Origin: JAGVSZ01 sp963716855
GTDB taxonomy: Bacteria; Pseudomonadota; Gammaproteobacteria; Burkholderiales; SG8-39
Length of the DNA: 64,000 bases
Direction of reading: 5' to 3'
Assembly (NCBI GenBank): GCA_963716855.1
Contig: CAVQUV010000021.1
Span: 248,001-312,000, forward strand
Shown here piece after piece: positions 26,994-35,216 of this stretch. How positions within the stretch are numbered: the first letter of the stretch is position 1; each line of letters opens with the position of its first letter. The position numbers were made by a program, and so were the translations under genes. The notes under the pieces are model-generated. The model was not told the origin of the DNA. It was given only the letters and a program-made list of their open reading frames with translations, and made no database searches.

Positions 26994-27938
26994 ATGAGCA
27001 GCGCTGCCGACAGCAAGCAGAAGGGTGCGGCCAAGACGGCGCGCATCCCGATCAAGATCGTCCCGGCCGCGCCGCTCCGCAAGCCGGAGTGGATCCGCGT
27101 CAAGGCGCCGGGCGCCGGCTCGCGCTTCCAGGAGATCAAGCGCATCCTGCGCGACCACCGGCTGCACACGGTGTGCGAAGAGGCGTCGTGCCCGAACATC
27201 GGGGAGTGCTTCGGCAAGGGCACCGCGACCTTCATGATCATGGGCGACAAGTGCACCCGGCGCTGCCCGTTCTGCGACGTGGGTCACGGCCGGCCCGATC
27301 CCCTCGACGCCGAGGAGCCGGCCAACCTCGCGCAGACCATCGCTGCGCTGCAGCTTTCCTACGTCGTGATCACCAGCGTCGACCGCGACGACCTCCGCGA
27401 CGGCGGCGCGCAGCACTTCGTTGACTGCATCCGCTCGGTCCGGGAACGTTCTCCCGCGACCGCGATCGAAGTCCTAGTGCCCGATTTCCGCGGACGGCTG
27501 GAGCGGGCGCTCGACGTGCTCGACGCCGCGCCTCCCGACGTGATGAACCACAACCTAGAAACGGTGCCGCGCCTGTACCGACAGGCTCGTCCCGGCTCGG
27601 ACTACCTCCACTCGCTGCGGCTGCTGAAGGACTTCAAGGCCCGGCATCCGGCCGTCCCGACGAAATCGGGGCTGATGGTCGGCCTGGGCGAGACCGACGA
27701 GGAGATCCTCGCGGTGATGCGCGACCTGCGCGCGCATGGCGTGGAGATGCTCACGATCGGCCAGTATCTCGCGCCCTCGGCGCACCACCTGCCGGTCGCG
27801 CGCTACGCGCATCCGGACGTGTTCGCGATGTTCGGGCACGAGGCACGGGCAATGGGATTCAGCCACGCGGCAGTCGGCCCGATGGTGCGCTCGAGCTACC
27901 ACGCCGACCAGCAGGCGCATCGGGCCGGCGTGGTCTGA
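26994..27938 (+). CDS. lipA: Lipoyl synthase LipA
   Basis: Radical SAM enzyme inserting sulfur into octanoyl-protein. 314 residues with both iron-sulfur motifs: the auxiliary cluster CEEASCPNIGEC and the radical SAM cluster CTRRCPFC. The C-terminal RSSYHAD supplies the serine ligand. VDRDDLRDGGAQHF and MVGLGETDEEI are also conserved. ATG at 26994 is 11 bases after the carbamoyltransferase stop. Confidence 0.98.
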   Translation: MSSAADSKQKGAAKTARIPIKIVPAAPLRKPEWIRVKAPGAGSRFQEIKRILRDHRLHTVCEEASCPNIGECFGKGTATFMIMGDKCTRRCPFCDVGHGRPDPLDAEEPANLAQTIAALQLSYVVITSVDRDDLRDGGAQHFVDCIRSVRERSPATAIEVLVPDFRGRLERALDVLDAAPPDVMNHNLETVPRLYRQARPGSDYLHSLRLLKDFKARHPAVPTKSGLMVGLGETDEEILAVMRDLRAHGVEMLTIGQYLAPSAHHLPVARYAHPDVFAMFGHEARAMGFSHAAVGPMVRSSYHADQQAHRAGVV

Positions 27939-27977
27939 AGCGCCGCGGCTGCGCAGCAGGTTCCGAAGGAGGCAGGC

Positions 27978-28517
27978 ATGGCAGTGGCTCACGGATTGCG
28001 ACGCGCGGTCACGCTCGCCGCCGCGTTCTTCGGCTGCGCGTGCGGCGTCGCTGCGGCGGGGCCGGTCCCGGTCGACGCGCCCGCCCCCGTCCTCGATGTC
28101 CGGCTCATCAACGGCAAGCTCCTCAAGGCGCGGGACCTGCGCGGCAAGGTCGTCGTCACGATGATCTGGGCGACGTGGAGCCCGGCGGCGCGCATGCAGC
28201 TCGGCGAGCTCCAGCGGCACTACGCGGACGGCCGGGGCAAGGGGCTCGAGGTGCTCGCCCTCTCGATCGACGAGAGCATCGGCGAAGTGCGCGAGTACTG
28301 GCGTGCACACGGTTATACGATGCCGGTGGCGATGCGCAGCGACGCGTTCTTCGACCACTACGGCCGCGTCACCACGACGCCGATGTACTACATCGTGGAC
28401 CGCCAGGGCGTCCTGCGGCACCGCATCGCGGGCCCGGTGACGCCCGACAAGCTCGAGGCGCTGCTCAAACCCCTGCTCGCCGAAGCGCCGCCGTCCGAGA
28501 GCGTCGCCCGGCATTGA
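27978..28517 (+). CDS. TlpA-like thioredoxin-fold protein lacking the catalytic cysteines
   Basis: A 179-residue exported protein: hydrophobic leader (VTLAAAFFGCACGVAAAG), then a thioredoxin-like/AhpC-TSA fold with LRGKVVVTMIWATW, the cis-Pro region TTPMYYIVDRQGVLRH, and a C-terminal helix. At the place of the usual WCxxC the sequence is WSPAA: residues 68 and 71 are Ser and Ala. A dithiol-disulfide role is therefore unlikely; a chaperone or binding role is possible. Cys20 and Cys22 in the leader could be a lipobox. A strong AGGAGG precedes the ATG. Confidence 0.85.
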   Translation: MAVAHGLRRAVTLAAAFFGCACGVAAAGPVPVDAPAPVLDVRLINGKLLKARDLRGKVVVTMIWATWSPAARMQLGELQRHYADGRGKGLEVLALSIDESIGEVREYWRAHGYTMPVAMRSDAFFDHYGRVTTTPMYYIVDRQGVLRHRIAGPVTPDKLEALLKPLLAEAPPSESVARH

Positions 28518-28539
28518 TCGGCACGGAAGGAAACCGGCA

Positions 28540-29232
28540 ATGCGCGTCTCGTTCGTCGCCCTCGGATTCGCCGCCGGCCTTGCCATCGGCGCGCCGGCGG
28601 GCGCGCAGTCGCTCGCGAGCCTGAGCAACCAGGACGCGGTGGCCGGCCTCAAGGACGCTTTGTCGCAGAGCGCGGCGAAGGCGGTGAGTCAGCTGGGGGG
28701 TGCCGACGGCTTCCTCGGCAACGCAAAGGTGAAGATCCCGCTGCCCGACTCGATCAAGCGCGTCGAGAGCGGGTTGCGGATGGTCGGCATGGGCAAGCAG
28801 GCGGACGAGCTGGTCCTCAGCATGAACCGCGCCGCGGAGATGGCGGTGAAGGAGGCGACGCCAGTCTTGACCGACTCCATCAAGAAGATGAGCGTCCAGG
28901 ACGCGAAGGGCATTCTCACCGGGGGTGACGACGCGGCGACGCAGTACTTCCGGCGCACGACCTCCGATCAGCTCACGCAGCGATTCCTGCCGATCGTGAA
29001 GAAGATGACCGCGAAGGTGCAACTCGCGGAGCAATACAACAATCTCGCCGGTCAAGCCGCGAGCTTCGGGCTGGTGAAGCAGGAAGACGCGAACATCGAC
29101 AACTACGTGACGCGCAAGGCGCTCGACGGTCTCTACCTCGTGATCGCCGAGCAGGAGCGCGCGATCCGCAAGGACCCGGTCGGCGCGGCGACCGGAATGG
29201 CGCAGAAGGTGTTCGGGCTGCTGGGGAAGTAG
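28540..29232 (+). CDS. DUF4197 family secreted protein
   Basis: A 230-residue periplasmic protein: signal peptide VALGFAAGLAIGAPAGAQS, then DUF4197 with GLKDALSQSAAKAVSQLG, KIPLPDSIKRVESGLRMVG, ILTGGDDAATQYFRRTTSD and DNYVTRKALDGLYLVIAEQE. Function is unknown. Its last 17 codons occur again, diverged, at 31636-31686. Two terminators follow. Confidence 0.92.
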   Translation: MRVSFVALGFAAGLAIGAPAGAQSLASLSNQDAVAGLKDALSQSAAKAVSQLGGADGFLGNAKVKIPLPDSIKRVESGLRMVGMGKQADELVLSMNRAAEMAVKEATPVLTDSIKKMSVQDAKGILTGGDDAATQYFRRTTSDQLTQRFLPIVKKMTAKVQLAEQYNNLAGQAASFGLVKQEDANIDNYVTRKALDGLYLVIAEQERAIRKDPVGAATGMAQKVFGLLGK

Positions 29233-29250
29233 CGCCTTTCGGCGACCTCT

Positions 29251-29278
29251 GCAAGACCTCGGCAAGCCGAGGTTTTGC
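29251..29278 (+). terminator. Intrinsic terminator after the DUF4197 gene
   Basis: GCAAGACCTCGGC pairs with GCCGAGGTTTTGC through a stem of about 13 bp (two G-T pairs) with a tight AA loop and an internal T-run. It lies 19 bases past the stop codon. Confidence 0.7.
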
Positions 29279-29308
29279 ACTTGAAATGGGGATTCGCAAT
29301 AGGGGATG

Positions 29309-29334
29309 AAGGAAGGGTTGGGACCCTTCCTTTT
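29309..29334. terminator. Hairpin terminator between DUF4197 gene and polA tail (copy A)
   Basis: AAGGAAGGGT (29309-29318) pairs perfectly with ACCCTTCCTT (29323-29332), loop TGGG, followed by TTTTCC. The leading AA on the other strand could serve polA transcripts arriving from the right. Copy B of this junction has no such spacer. Confidence 0.7.
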
Positions 29335-29429
29335 CCAACCAGGCCCCTTTTGCAGCGTTGCGTTAGTGCGCCTCGTCCCAGTTCCGCCCCACCCCGACGT
29401 CGACGACGAGCGGCACGCGCAGGCTCGCC

Positions 29430-29881
29430 TGCCGAGCCGCAACTGGCTCGGCGACCCGAACACCGTGCTCGCCTGCACGATGGCGATGGTCATCTGGAAA
29501 GAGGCCGGCTTCTTCATGATTTTCTACCTCGCCGCGCTGCAGTCGCTGCCGCCCGAGATCGAGGAGGCGGCGAAGCTGGAGGGCGCCTCGCGCTGGTACT
29601 TCTTCCGCCGCGTGACCTTCCCGCTGCTCATGCCGACGACGCTGTTCGTGCTGGTGAACGCGACCATCAACTCGTTCAAGCTGGTGGACCATCTCTTCAT
29701 TCTCACCAAAGGGGGTCCGGACAACGCCTCCAGCCTGCTGCTGTACTACATCTACCAGGTGGCATTCAGCTTCTTCGACACCACCTACGCCTCGACCCTG
29801 ACAGTGGTGCTTCTCGCGATCCTGGCGGGGCTCGCGCTGCTGCAGTTCCAGTTGATCGAGAAGCGGGTGCATTACCGGTGA
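29430..29881 (+). CDS. UgpA-like ABC transporter permease, 5' truncated
   Basis: The C-terminal half of a binding-protein-dependent inner-membrane permease: NWLGDPNTVLACTMAMVIWK, then the cytoplasmic EAA loop LPPEIEEAAKLEGASRWYFF, TTLFVLVNATINSFKLVDHL and a final hydrophobic helix. About 130-150 N-terminal residues are absent; the reading frame is joined directly to an antisense polA tail at 29429/29430, so this is a broken gene, not a short one. It resembles glycerol-3-phosphate (UgpA) or sugar permeases. It overlaps the next permease by four bases. Confidence 0.85.
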
Positions 29882-30696
29882 GCGCCTCCGGCCGACGCAC
29901 TCCGGTTCTCGAGACCTCGGCGGCCTGGTTGCTCGCCGCGCTGTGGCTCGCGCCGCTGCTGTATGCCTTCTGGGCGGCGTTTCATCCGGCCGAATTCGCC
30001 ACGCGCTTCGACCCGCTGGCGCCGCTCACGCTCGCCAACTTCGCCAAGGCGTGGACGTTCGCGCCGTTCGCGCGCCACTTCCTGAACACGATAATGCTGG
30101 TGACGATGGTCCTGGCGGCGCAGCTCGTGCTGTGCACGCTGGCGGGGTACGCGTTCGCGCGCTTCGACTTCGCGGGGCGCGACATCGCCTTCGGCCTGGT
30201 GCTGGTGCAGCTGCTGGTCATGCCGGAAGTGCTGATCGTGGAGAACTACAAGATCATGAGCCGTCTGGGACTCGTGGACACGATCCTCGGCATCGGGCTG
30301 CCGTACATGGCGAGCGCCTTCGGGATCTTTCTCTTGCGCCAGACGTTCAAGACGGTGCCGCGCGAGCTGGAGGACGCCGCGCGCGTCGAGGGTTGCTCCT
30401 TCCTCGGGGTGCTGTGGCGCGTCTACGTGCCGCTCGCGCGGCCGACCTATCTCGCCTACGGCCTGGTGTCGGTGAGCTACCACTGGAACAACTTCCTCTG
30501 GCCGCTGGTGATCACCAACACGGTGCAGACGCGACCCCTCACCGTCGGTCTAGCGATCTTCGGTGCGCCCGAGTCGGGCGTGGACTGGGGCGTGATCAGC
30601 GCGGGCACGATCATGGCGGTCGCGCCACTGCTGGTGGCGTTCCTGTTGTTCCAGCGGCAGTTCATGCAATCGTTCATGCAGGCGGGCATCAAGTGA
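29878..30696 (+). CDS. UgpE-like ABC transporter permease
   Basis: A complete 272-residue second permease of a carbohydrate/glycerol-3-phosphate importer. Six hydrophobic segments; NFAKAWTFAPFARHFLNTIM, AGYAFARFDFAGRDIAFGLV, the EAA loop VPRELEDAARVEGCSFLGVL, and SYHWNNFLWPLVITNT typical of UgpE. GTG at 29878 overlaps the UgpA-like stop. Binding protein and ATPase genes are not present. Confidence 0.88.
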   Translation: MSASGRRTPVLETSAAWLLAALWLAPLLYAFWAAFHPAEFATRFDPLAPLTLANFAKAWTFAPFARHFLNTIMLVTMVLAAQLVLCTLAGYAFARFDFAGRDIAFGLVLVQLLVMPEVLIVENYKIMSRLGLVDTILGIGLPYMASAFGIFLLRQTFKTVPRELEDAARVEGCSFLGVLWRVYVPLARPTYLAYGLVSVSYHWNNFLWPLVITNTVQTRPLTVGLAIFGAPESGVDWGVISAGTIMAVAPLLVAFLLFQRQFMQSFMQAGIK

Positions 30697-31529
30697 CGGC
30701 GATCGTCACCTGGAACATCCAGTGCGGCCTGGGTTGCGACGGCGTCCTCGATCTCGCGCGCATCGCGGGCGTGGCGCGCGCGATGGGCGAAGCCGATGTG
30801 CTGTGCTTCCAGGAAGTGACGCGCAATGACGCGGCGATCGCCGGGGGCGCCGACCAGGCCGCCGCGCTCGAGGCGCTTTTCCCGGGCTACCAGACCTTCT
30901 TCGGCGCGGGCCTCGATCGCCAGGGCGGAACGAACGGCGCGCGGCGCCAGTTCGGCAACCTGATCCTCTCGCGGCTCCCGGTGCTGCAGGTGTTCCACCA
31001 CCTGCTGCCGCATCCGGCCGAAGGCGGGGTCAAGCACATGCAGCGCCAGGCGATCGAGGTGGCGGTCGAGACGCGCGGTGGACCGCTACGCGTCGTGACC
31101 ACGCATCTCGAATACTTCTCCCCCGCGCATCGCAACGCCCAGATCGAGCGCCTGCGCGCGCTGCAGGCCGAGGCCGCCGAAAACGAGGCGCGGCCTTCCA
31201 GGCCCGATGCGAGCCCCTACGACCCGATCCCGCGTCCAGGGTCGCTCGTCCTGTGCGGCGACCTCAATCTGCTGCCCGGCGACGCGCAGTACCACCAGCT
31301 CTTCCAGCCCCCGCTCATCGATGCCTGGCGCCACGTGCGCGGGGGCGAGCCCCATCCGCCCACCACCGGCGTGTTCGACCGCAGGCAGTGGCCGATGGGC
31401 GGGCACTGCCGGGACTACTTCGCCGTGACGGCGGACGTCGCGCGGCGCATCGCCGCGATCGAAGTCGATCTCGACACCGACGCTTCCGACCATCAGCCGC
31501 TCAGGCTCGAGCTGCGCGAGCCTGCGTAG
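30693..31529 (+). CDS. Endonuclease/exonuclease/phosphatase (EEP) family protein
   Basis: A 278-residue metal-dependent phosphodiesterase/phosphatase fold: VTWNIQCGLG (Asn), VLCFQEVT (metal-binding Glu), THLEYFSPAHRNAQIERL (His), LVLCGDLNLLPGD (Asp/Asn) and the C-terminal SDHQPLRLEL catalytic His. No signal peptide. GTG at 30693 overlaps the permease stop, so it belongs to the transporter operon. A role in hydrolysing an imported phosphodiester is an inference from that coupling. Confidence 0.87.
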   Translation: MTAIVTWNIQCGLGCDGVLDLARIAGVARAMGEADVLCFQEVTRNDAAIAGGADQAAALEALFPGYQTFFGAGLDRQGGTNGARRQFGNLILSRLPVLQVFHHLLPHPAEGGVKHMQRQAIEVAVETRGGPLRVVTTHLEYFSPAHRNAQIERLRALQAEAAENEARPSRPDASPYDPIPRPGSLVLCGDLNLLPGDAQYHQLFQPPLIDAWRHVRGGEPHPPTTGVFDRRQWPMGGHCRDYFAVTADVARRIAAIEVDLDTDASDHQPLRLELREPA

Positions 31530-31534
31530 CCAGC

Positions 31535-31635
31535 CGCCGAAGGCGGCGATGAGGCGCACCACGATATCGTCCAGCCCGACGCCGTCGTTGCGCAGCGGGT
31601 CCACGGCGAACGAGACGGGCATGCCCACGCCGAGG
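31535..31635 (-). other. Fragment of an unidentified minus-strand gene
   Basis: Translating the minus strand gives PVSFAVDPLRNDGVGLDDIV, then a hydrophobic VRLIAAFGGW, which looks like natural protein, but it is cut off at the junction with the second DUF4197 tail and has no start. I do not recognise it. It may be the C-terminus of a gene convergent with the EEP gene. Confidence 0.35.
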
Positions 31636-31757
31636 CGGCGCGGCGACCGGAATGGCGCAGAAGGTCTTCGGATTGCCGGGGAAGTGGCGCGCTCAGTGCG
31701 CCTCGTCCCAATTCCGTCCCACGCCGACGTCCACGACCAGCGGTACGCGCAGGCTCG
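31636..31757 (+). repeat. Copy B of the DUF4197-end/polA-end junction
   Basis: Bases 31636-31686 repeat the last 17 codons of the DUF4197 gene with five changes, including stop TAG to TGG, so it is a dead tail. Only six bases separate it from the stop of the intact polA (31693). From 31693 to 31757 the polA end matches copy A at 29363-29429 with about six changes. Confidence 0.8.
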
Positions 31758-34410
31758 CCACGCCTGACATCAGCTCCGGCAGCTCGCGCTTCACGCTCTT
31801 CAGCTCGGACTCCGGCACTTCCAGCACGAGCTCGTCGTGCACCTGCATGACGAGCCGGGTGCCGAGCCGCTCCGCGTCGATCCAGTTCTGCACCGCGATC
31901 ATCGCGAGCTTGATGAGATCCGCCGCAGTGCCCTGCATCGGCGCATTGATCGCGGCGCGCTCGGCGCCGGCGCGACGGCCCTGGTTGCCCGCGCGGATCT
32001 CGGGCAGCCACAGACGGCGGCCGAACACCGTCTCGACGTAGCCCTGCTCGCGCGCGGCCTGGCGCGTCGCCTCCATGTAGCGGGCCACGCCCGGGTAGCG
32101 CGCGAAATAGCTGTCGATGTAAGCCTGGGCCGTCGCACGCTCGAGCCCCAGCTGCTGCGCGAGACCGAAGGCGCTCATGCCGTAGATCAGCCCGAAGTTG
32201 ATCGTCTTCGCGTAGCGGCGCTCCTCGGCGCTCACCTCGCGCGGCTCGCGTCCGAAGACCTCGGCGGCCGTGGCCCGATGGATATCGTCGCCGCGCGCGA
32301 ACGCGGCGAGCAAGCCCTCGTCACCGGAGATGTGGGCCATGATCCGCAGCTCGACCTGCGAGTAGTCGGCCGAGACGATCGCGTGCCCGGGGGGGGCAAC
32401 GAACGCCTCGCGGATGCGCCGGCCCTCCGCGGTCCGCACCGGGATGTTCTGCAGATTCGGATCGTTGGACGCCAGCCGGCCGGTGACGGCGGTGGCCTGC
32501 CCGTAGTTCGTGTGCACCCGGCCGGTGTTCGGGTTCACCATGCGCGGCAGCTTGTCGGTGTACGTCGACTTGAGCTTGGAGACCGTGCGGTACTCGAGCA
32601 GCGTCTTCGGCAGCGGGTAGTCGAGCGCGAGCTTCTCCAGCACCTCCTCGTCGGTGGAGGGCGCGCCGGTGGCGGTCTTCTTCACCACCGGGAGCTGCAG
32701 CCGCTCGAAGAAGATCTCGCCGATCTGCTTGGGCGAGTTGAGGTTGAACGGCTGCCCGGCCTCCGCGTAGGCCTTCTGCTCGAGCTCGAGCATCTTCTGG
32801 CCGAGCTCGTGACCCTGGCGCTCCAGCAGCGCCGCGTCGACGAGCACGCCGTTGCGCTCCATCCGGAACAGCACCTCGCGCACCGGCATCTCGATCGACT
32901 CGTAGACGAACTTGAGCTTCGCGTCGCCCGCCACGCGCGGATAGAGCGCCCGATGCAGGCGCAGCGTGATGTCGGCGTCCTCCGCCGAGTACTCGGTCGC
33001 GCGCTCGACGCTCACCTCCTCGAAACCGATGCGCTGCGCGCCCTTGCCGGTCACCTCGTCGTAGGTGATCGTCTTCACGCCCAGGTGGCGCTCGGCCAGA
33101 GTGTCCATGTCGTGGCGTGCGTTGCTCTCGAGCACGTAGGACTGAAGCAGCGTGTCGTGCGCGACGCCCGCCAGCTTCACGCCGTGATTCGCAAGCACGT
33201 GCTGGTCGTACTTCAGGTTCTGCCCGATCTTGGGCTTCGCGGGATCCTCGAGCCACGGCCGCAGCAGCTCGATCGCCCGCGCCGCGCCGATCTGCTCGGG
33301 CGCCCCGGGATAGCGATGCGCGATGGCGAGGTACGCCGCGTGCCCCGGCTCCACGGAGAAGGACACGCCCACGAGTTGCGCGGTGAGCGGATCAAGCGAC
33401 GTGGTCTCGGTGTCCACGCACGTCTCGGGCGCAGCGGCGATGCGCTCGAGCCAGCGCGCGCAGTCGCCTTCCGTGAGCAGCGTCTCGTAATGGCGCGGCG
33501 CATCCGCCGCAGGAAGCTGCGGTGCGGGCGCGATCGCGGGCGGAGCGGCGCTGCCGGCGTCCTCCGCCTCCCGAAGCCAGGTCTTGAATCCGAAGCGGGC
33601 GAACAGCGCCTTCAGGCGCTCCGCGTCGCGCGCGCGCGGCGCGAGATCGCCCACTCTGATCTCGAGCGGCACGTCGCACTTCACCGTCGCAAGCGCGCGT
33701 CCCTTCGGCAACCAGTCGCGGCTCTTCCGCAGGTTCTCGCCCGCGACGCCCTTGATTGCGTCCGCGTGCGCCAGCACCCCGTCGAGCGAGCCGTACTCGC
33801 CGATCCACTTCGCCGCGGTCTTGGGCCCGACCTTGTCGACGCCCGGGATGTTGTCCACCGCATCGCCGACGAGCGCGAGGTAGTCGACGATCTTCTCCGG
33901 CGGCACGCCGAACTTCGCGCTCACGCCGGCGACGTCGAGGGTCTCGTTCGACATGGTGTTGATGAGCGTCACGTGAGCGTCGACGAGCTGGGCGAGATCC
34001 TTGTCGCCGGTCGACACCACCGTGCGAAGGCCCGCCCCCGAGGCCTCGCGCGCGAGCGTGCCGATCACGTCGTCGGCCTCCACGCCCTCGACGACGAGCA
34101 GCGGCCAGCCCATGGCGCGGATCGCCTCCATCAGCGGCTCGATCTGCGCGGCAAGATCGTCGGGCATCGGCGGGCGATGCGCCTTGTACTCGGGATACAC
34201 TTCGTCGCGGAAGGTCTTGCCCTTCGCGTCGAACACGCAGCCGAGGAAATCTGCCTTGTAGTCGGCGACGAGCCGCTTTAGCATGTTCAGCACGCCGTAG
34301 ATCGCGCCGGTCGGCTCGCCGGCGGGACTCCTGAGGTCCGGCAGCGCGTGGAACGCGCGGTAGAGATAGGACGAGCCGTCAACCAGAACCAGCAACTTTT
34401 CTTCAGCCAT
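31693..34410 (-). CDS. polA: DNA polymerase I
   Basis: Repair and Okazaki-fragment polymerase, complete at 905 residues. The 5'-3' exonuclease (residues about 1-290) shows LVDGSSYLYRAFHALPD and VVSTGDKDLAQLV. The 3'-5' exonuclease keeps its acidic pair in CVDTETTSLDPLTAQLVG, so proofreading should be active. Polymerase motifs A (VSADYSQVELRIMAHISGD), B (KTINFGLIYGMSAFGLAQQL) and C (QVHDELVLEVPE) are intact. ATG at 34410 shares CATG with the divergent LOG gene; an earlier in-frame ATG at 34476 would overlap that gene deeply and adds unconserved residues. Confidence 0.96.
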   Translation of the reverse strand: MAEEKLLVLVDGSSYLYRAFHALPDLRSPAGEPTGAIYGVLNMLKRLVADYKADFLGCVFDAKGKTFRDEVYPEYKAHRPPMPDDLAAQIEPLMEAIRAMGWPLLVVEGVEADDVIGTLAREASGAGLRTVVSTGDKDLAQLVDAHVTLINTMSNETLDVAGVSAKFGVPPEKIVDYLALVGDAVDNIPGVDKVGPKTAAKWIGEYGSLDGVLAHADAIKGVAGENLRKSRDWLPKGRALATVKCDVPLEIRVGDLAPRARDAERLKALFARFGFKTWLREAEDAGSAAPPAIAPAPQLPAADAPRHYETLLTEGDCARWLERIAAAPETCVDTETTSLDPLTAQLVGVSFSVEPGHAAYLAIAHRYPGAPEQIGAARAIELLRPWLEDPAKPKIGQNLKYDQHVLANHGVKLAGVAHDTLLQSYVLESNARHDMDTLAERHLGVKTITYDEVTGKGAQRIGFEEVSVERATEYSAEDADITLRLHRALYPRVAGDAKLKFVYESIEMPVREVLFRMERNGVLVDAALLERQGHELGQKMLELEQKAYAEAGQPFNLNSPKQIGEIFFERLQLPVVKKTATGAPSTDEEVLEKLALDYPLPKTLLEYRTVSKLKSTYTDKLPRMVNPNTGRVHTNYGQATAVTGRLASNDPNLQNIPVRTAEGRRIREAFVAPPGHAIVSADYSQVELRIMAHISGDEGLLAAFARGDDIHRATAAEVFGREPREVSAEERRYAKTINFGLIYGMSAFGLAQQLGLERATAQAYIDSYFARYPGVARYMEATRQAAREQGYVETVFGRRLWLPEIRAGNQGRRAGAERAAINAPMQGTAADLIKLAMIAVQNWIDAERLGTRLVMQVHDELVLEVPESELKSVKRELPELMSGVASLRVPLVVDVGVGRNWDEAH

Positions 34411-35155
34411 GGATGACAGTGTGAAGAAGGACCGGCCCGACAAGCTGCCGAAGCTCGTGGCCGCAGGGCACGACACGCGCGCCTACAACACGCGCGAGGC
34501 GTGGCAGCTGCTCGCGATTATGTCAGAGTTCGTCGAGGCCACCGAGCGCCTGAACCAGGTGCGCCCCGCGGTGTCGATCTTCGGCAGCGCGCGCACGCCC
34601 CAGGATCATCCCTACTTCGCGCTCGCGGAGCGCACCGCCCGGCTGCTGTCCGACGCGGGCTTCACGGTCATCTCCGGCGGCGGGCCGGGCATCATGGAGG
34701 CGGCGAACCGCGGCGCGTTCTTCGGCAGCTCGCCGGCGGTCGGTCTCAACATCGAGCTGCCCCGCGAGCAGTTCGGCAACACCTACCAGGACATCAGTCT
34801 CTCGTTCCGGCACTTCTTCGCGCGCAAGGTGACGTTCGTGCGCTTCGCGACCGCCTACGTCGTAATGCCCGGCGGTTTCGGCACGCTCGACGAGCTGACC
34901 GAGGCGCTCACGCTCGTGCAGACCGGCAAGACGCGCAAGATGCCGATCATCCTCCTGCACGAGCCGTTCTGGCGCGGGCTGCTCGACTGGTTCCGCGAGC
35001 GGCTGGTGGGCGAAGGCATGATCGACGCCGACGACATGGATCTCGTGCAGGTCCACAACGAGCCGGAGCAGGTCGTCGAGACCATCTTCCGCCACTACGA
35101 GAATCGCGCATTCATCCCTTCGCCCGCAGAGCGCGAGACGTTCCTCAACCTTTAG
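34409..35155 (+). CDS. LOG family protein (TIGR00730)
   Basis: A 248-residue Rossmann-like protein of the lysine-decarboxylase-like LOG superfamily: VSIFGSARTPQDHPYFALAE, ISGGGPGIMEAANRGAF and VVMPGGFGTLDELTEALTLV. LOG enzymes cleave cytokinin or AMP-type nucleotides; the bacterial role is nucleotide 5'-monophosphate phosphoribohydrolase. The N-terminus is a longer polar extension (PDKLPKLVAAGHDTRAYNTR) typical of this subgroup. The ATG overlaps the polA start by two bases; GTG at 34421 is an alternative. Confidence 0.9.
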   Translation: MDDSVKKDRPDKLPKLVAAGHDTRAYNTREAWQLLAIMSEFVEATERLNQVRPAVSIFGSARTPQDHPYFALAERTARLLSDAGFTVISGGGPGIMEAANRGAFFGSSPAVGLNIELPREQFGNTYQDISLSFRHFFARKVTFVRFATAYVVMPGGFGTLDELTEALTLVQTGKTRKMPIILLHEPFWRGLLDWFRERLVGEGMIDADDMDLVQVHNEPEQVVETIFRHYENRAFIPSPAERETFLNL

Positions 35156-35216
35156 CGAGGCGAACGCCGTATCGGATCTGCTAGACTTGAATCGGATTTC
35201 GGGAAAGATCCAGTTC

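Larger units (their letters stand above)
29181..29429 (+). repeat. Copy A of the DUF4197-end/polA-end junction
   Basis: Contains the end of the intact DUF4197 gene (29181-29235), a 127-base gap with terminators, then a minus-strand polA C-terminus (stop 29363-29365, coding to 29429: about 21 codons ending in GVGRNWDEAH). The polA text then stops abruptly and ABC-permease coding begins. Copy B is at 31636-31757. The end segments differ at 5 of 55 and 6 of 64 bases by my count. Confidence 0.8.

Noticed and set aside
29306..29881. Complete small ABC permease starting at 29306
   Set aside because: The first 40 codons are antisense to a polA tail and intergenic terminator sequence; the true permease part starts only at the breakpoint near 29430, so the gene is truncated.
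31652..32041. Plus-strand gene running from the second DUF4197 tail into polA
   Set aside because: It is a read-through of a dead 17-codon tail whose stop was mutated, continuing antisense to polA.
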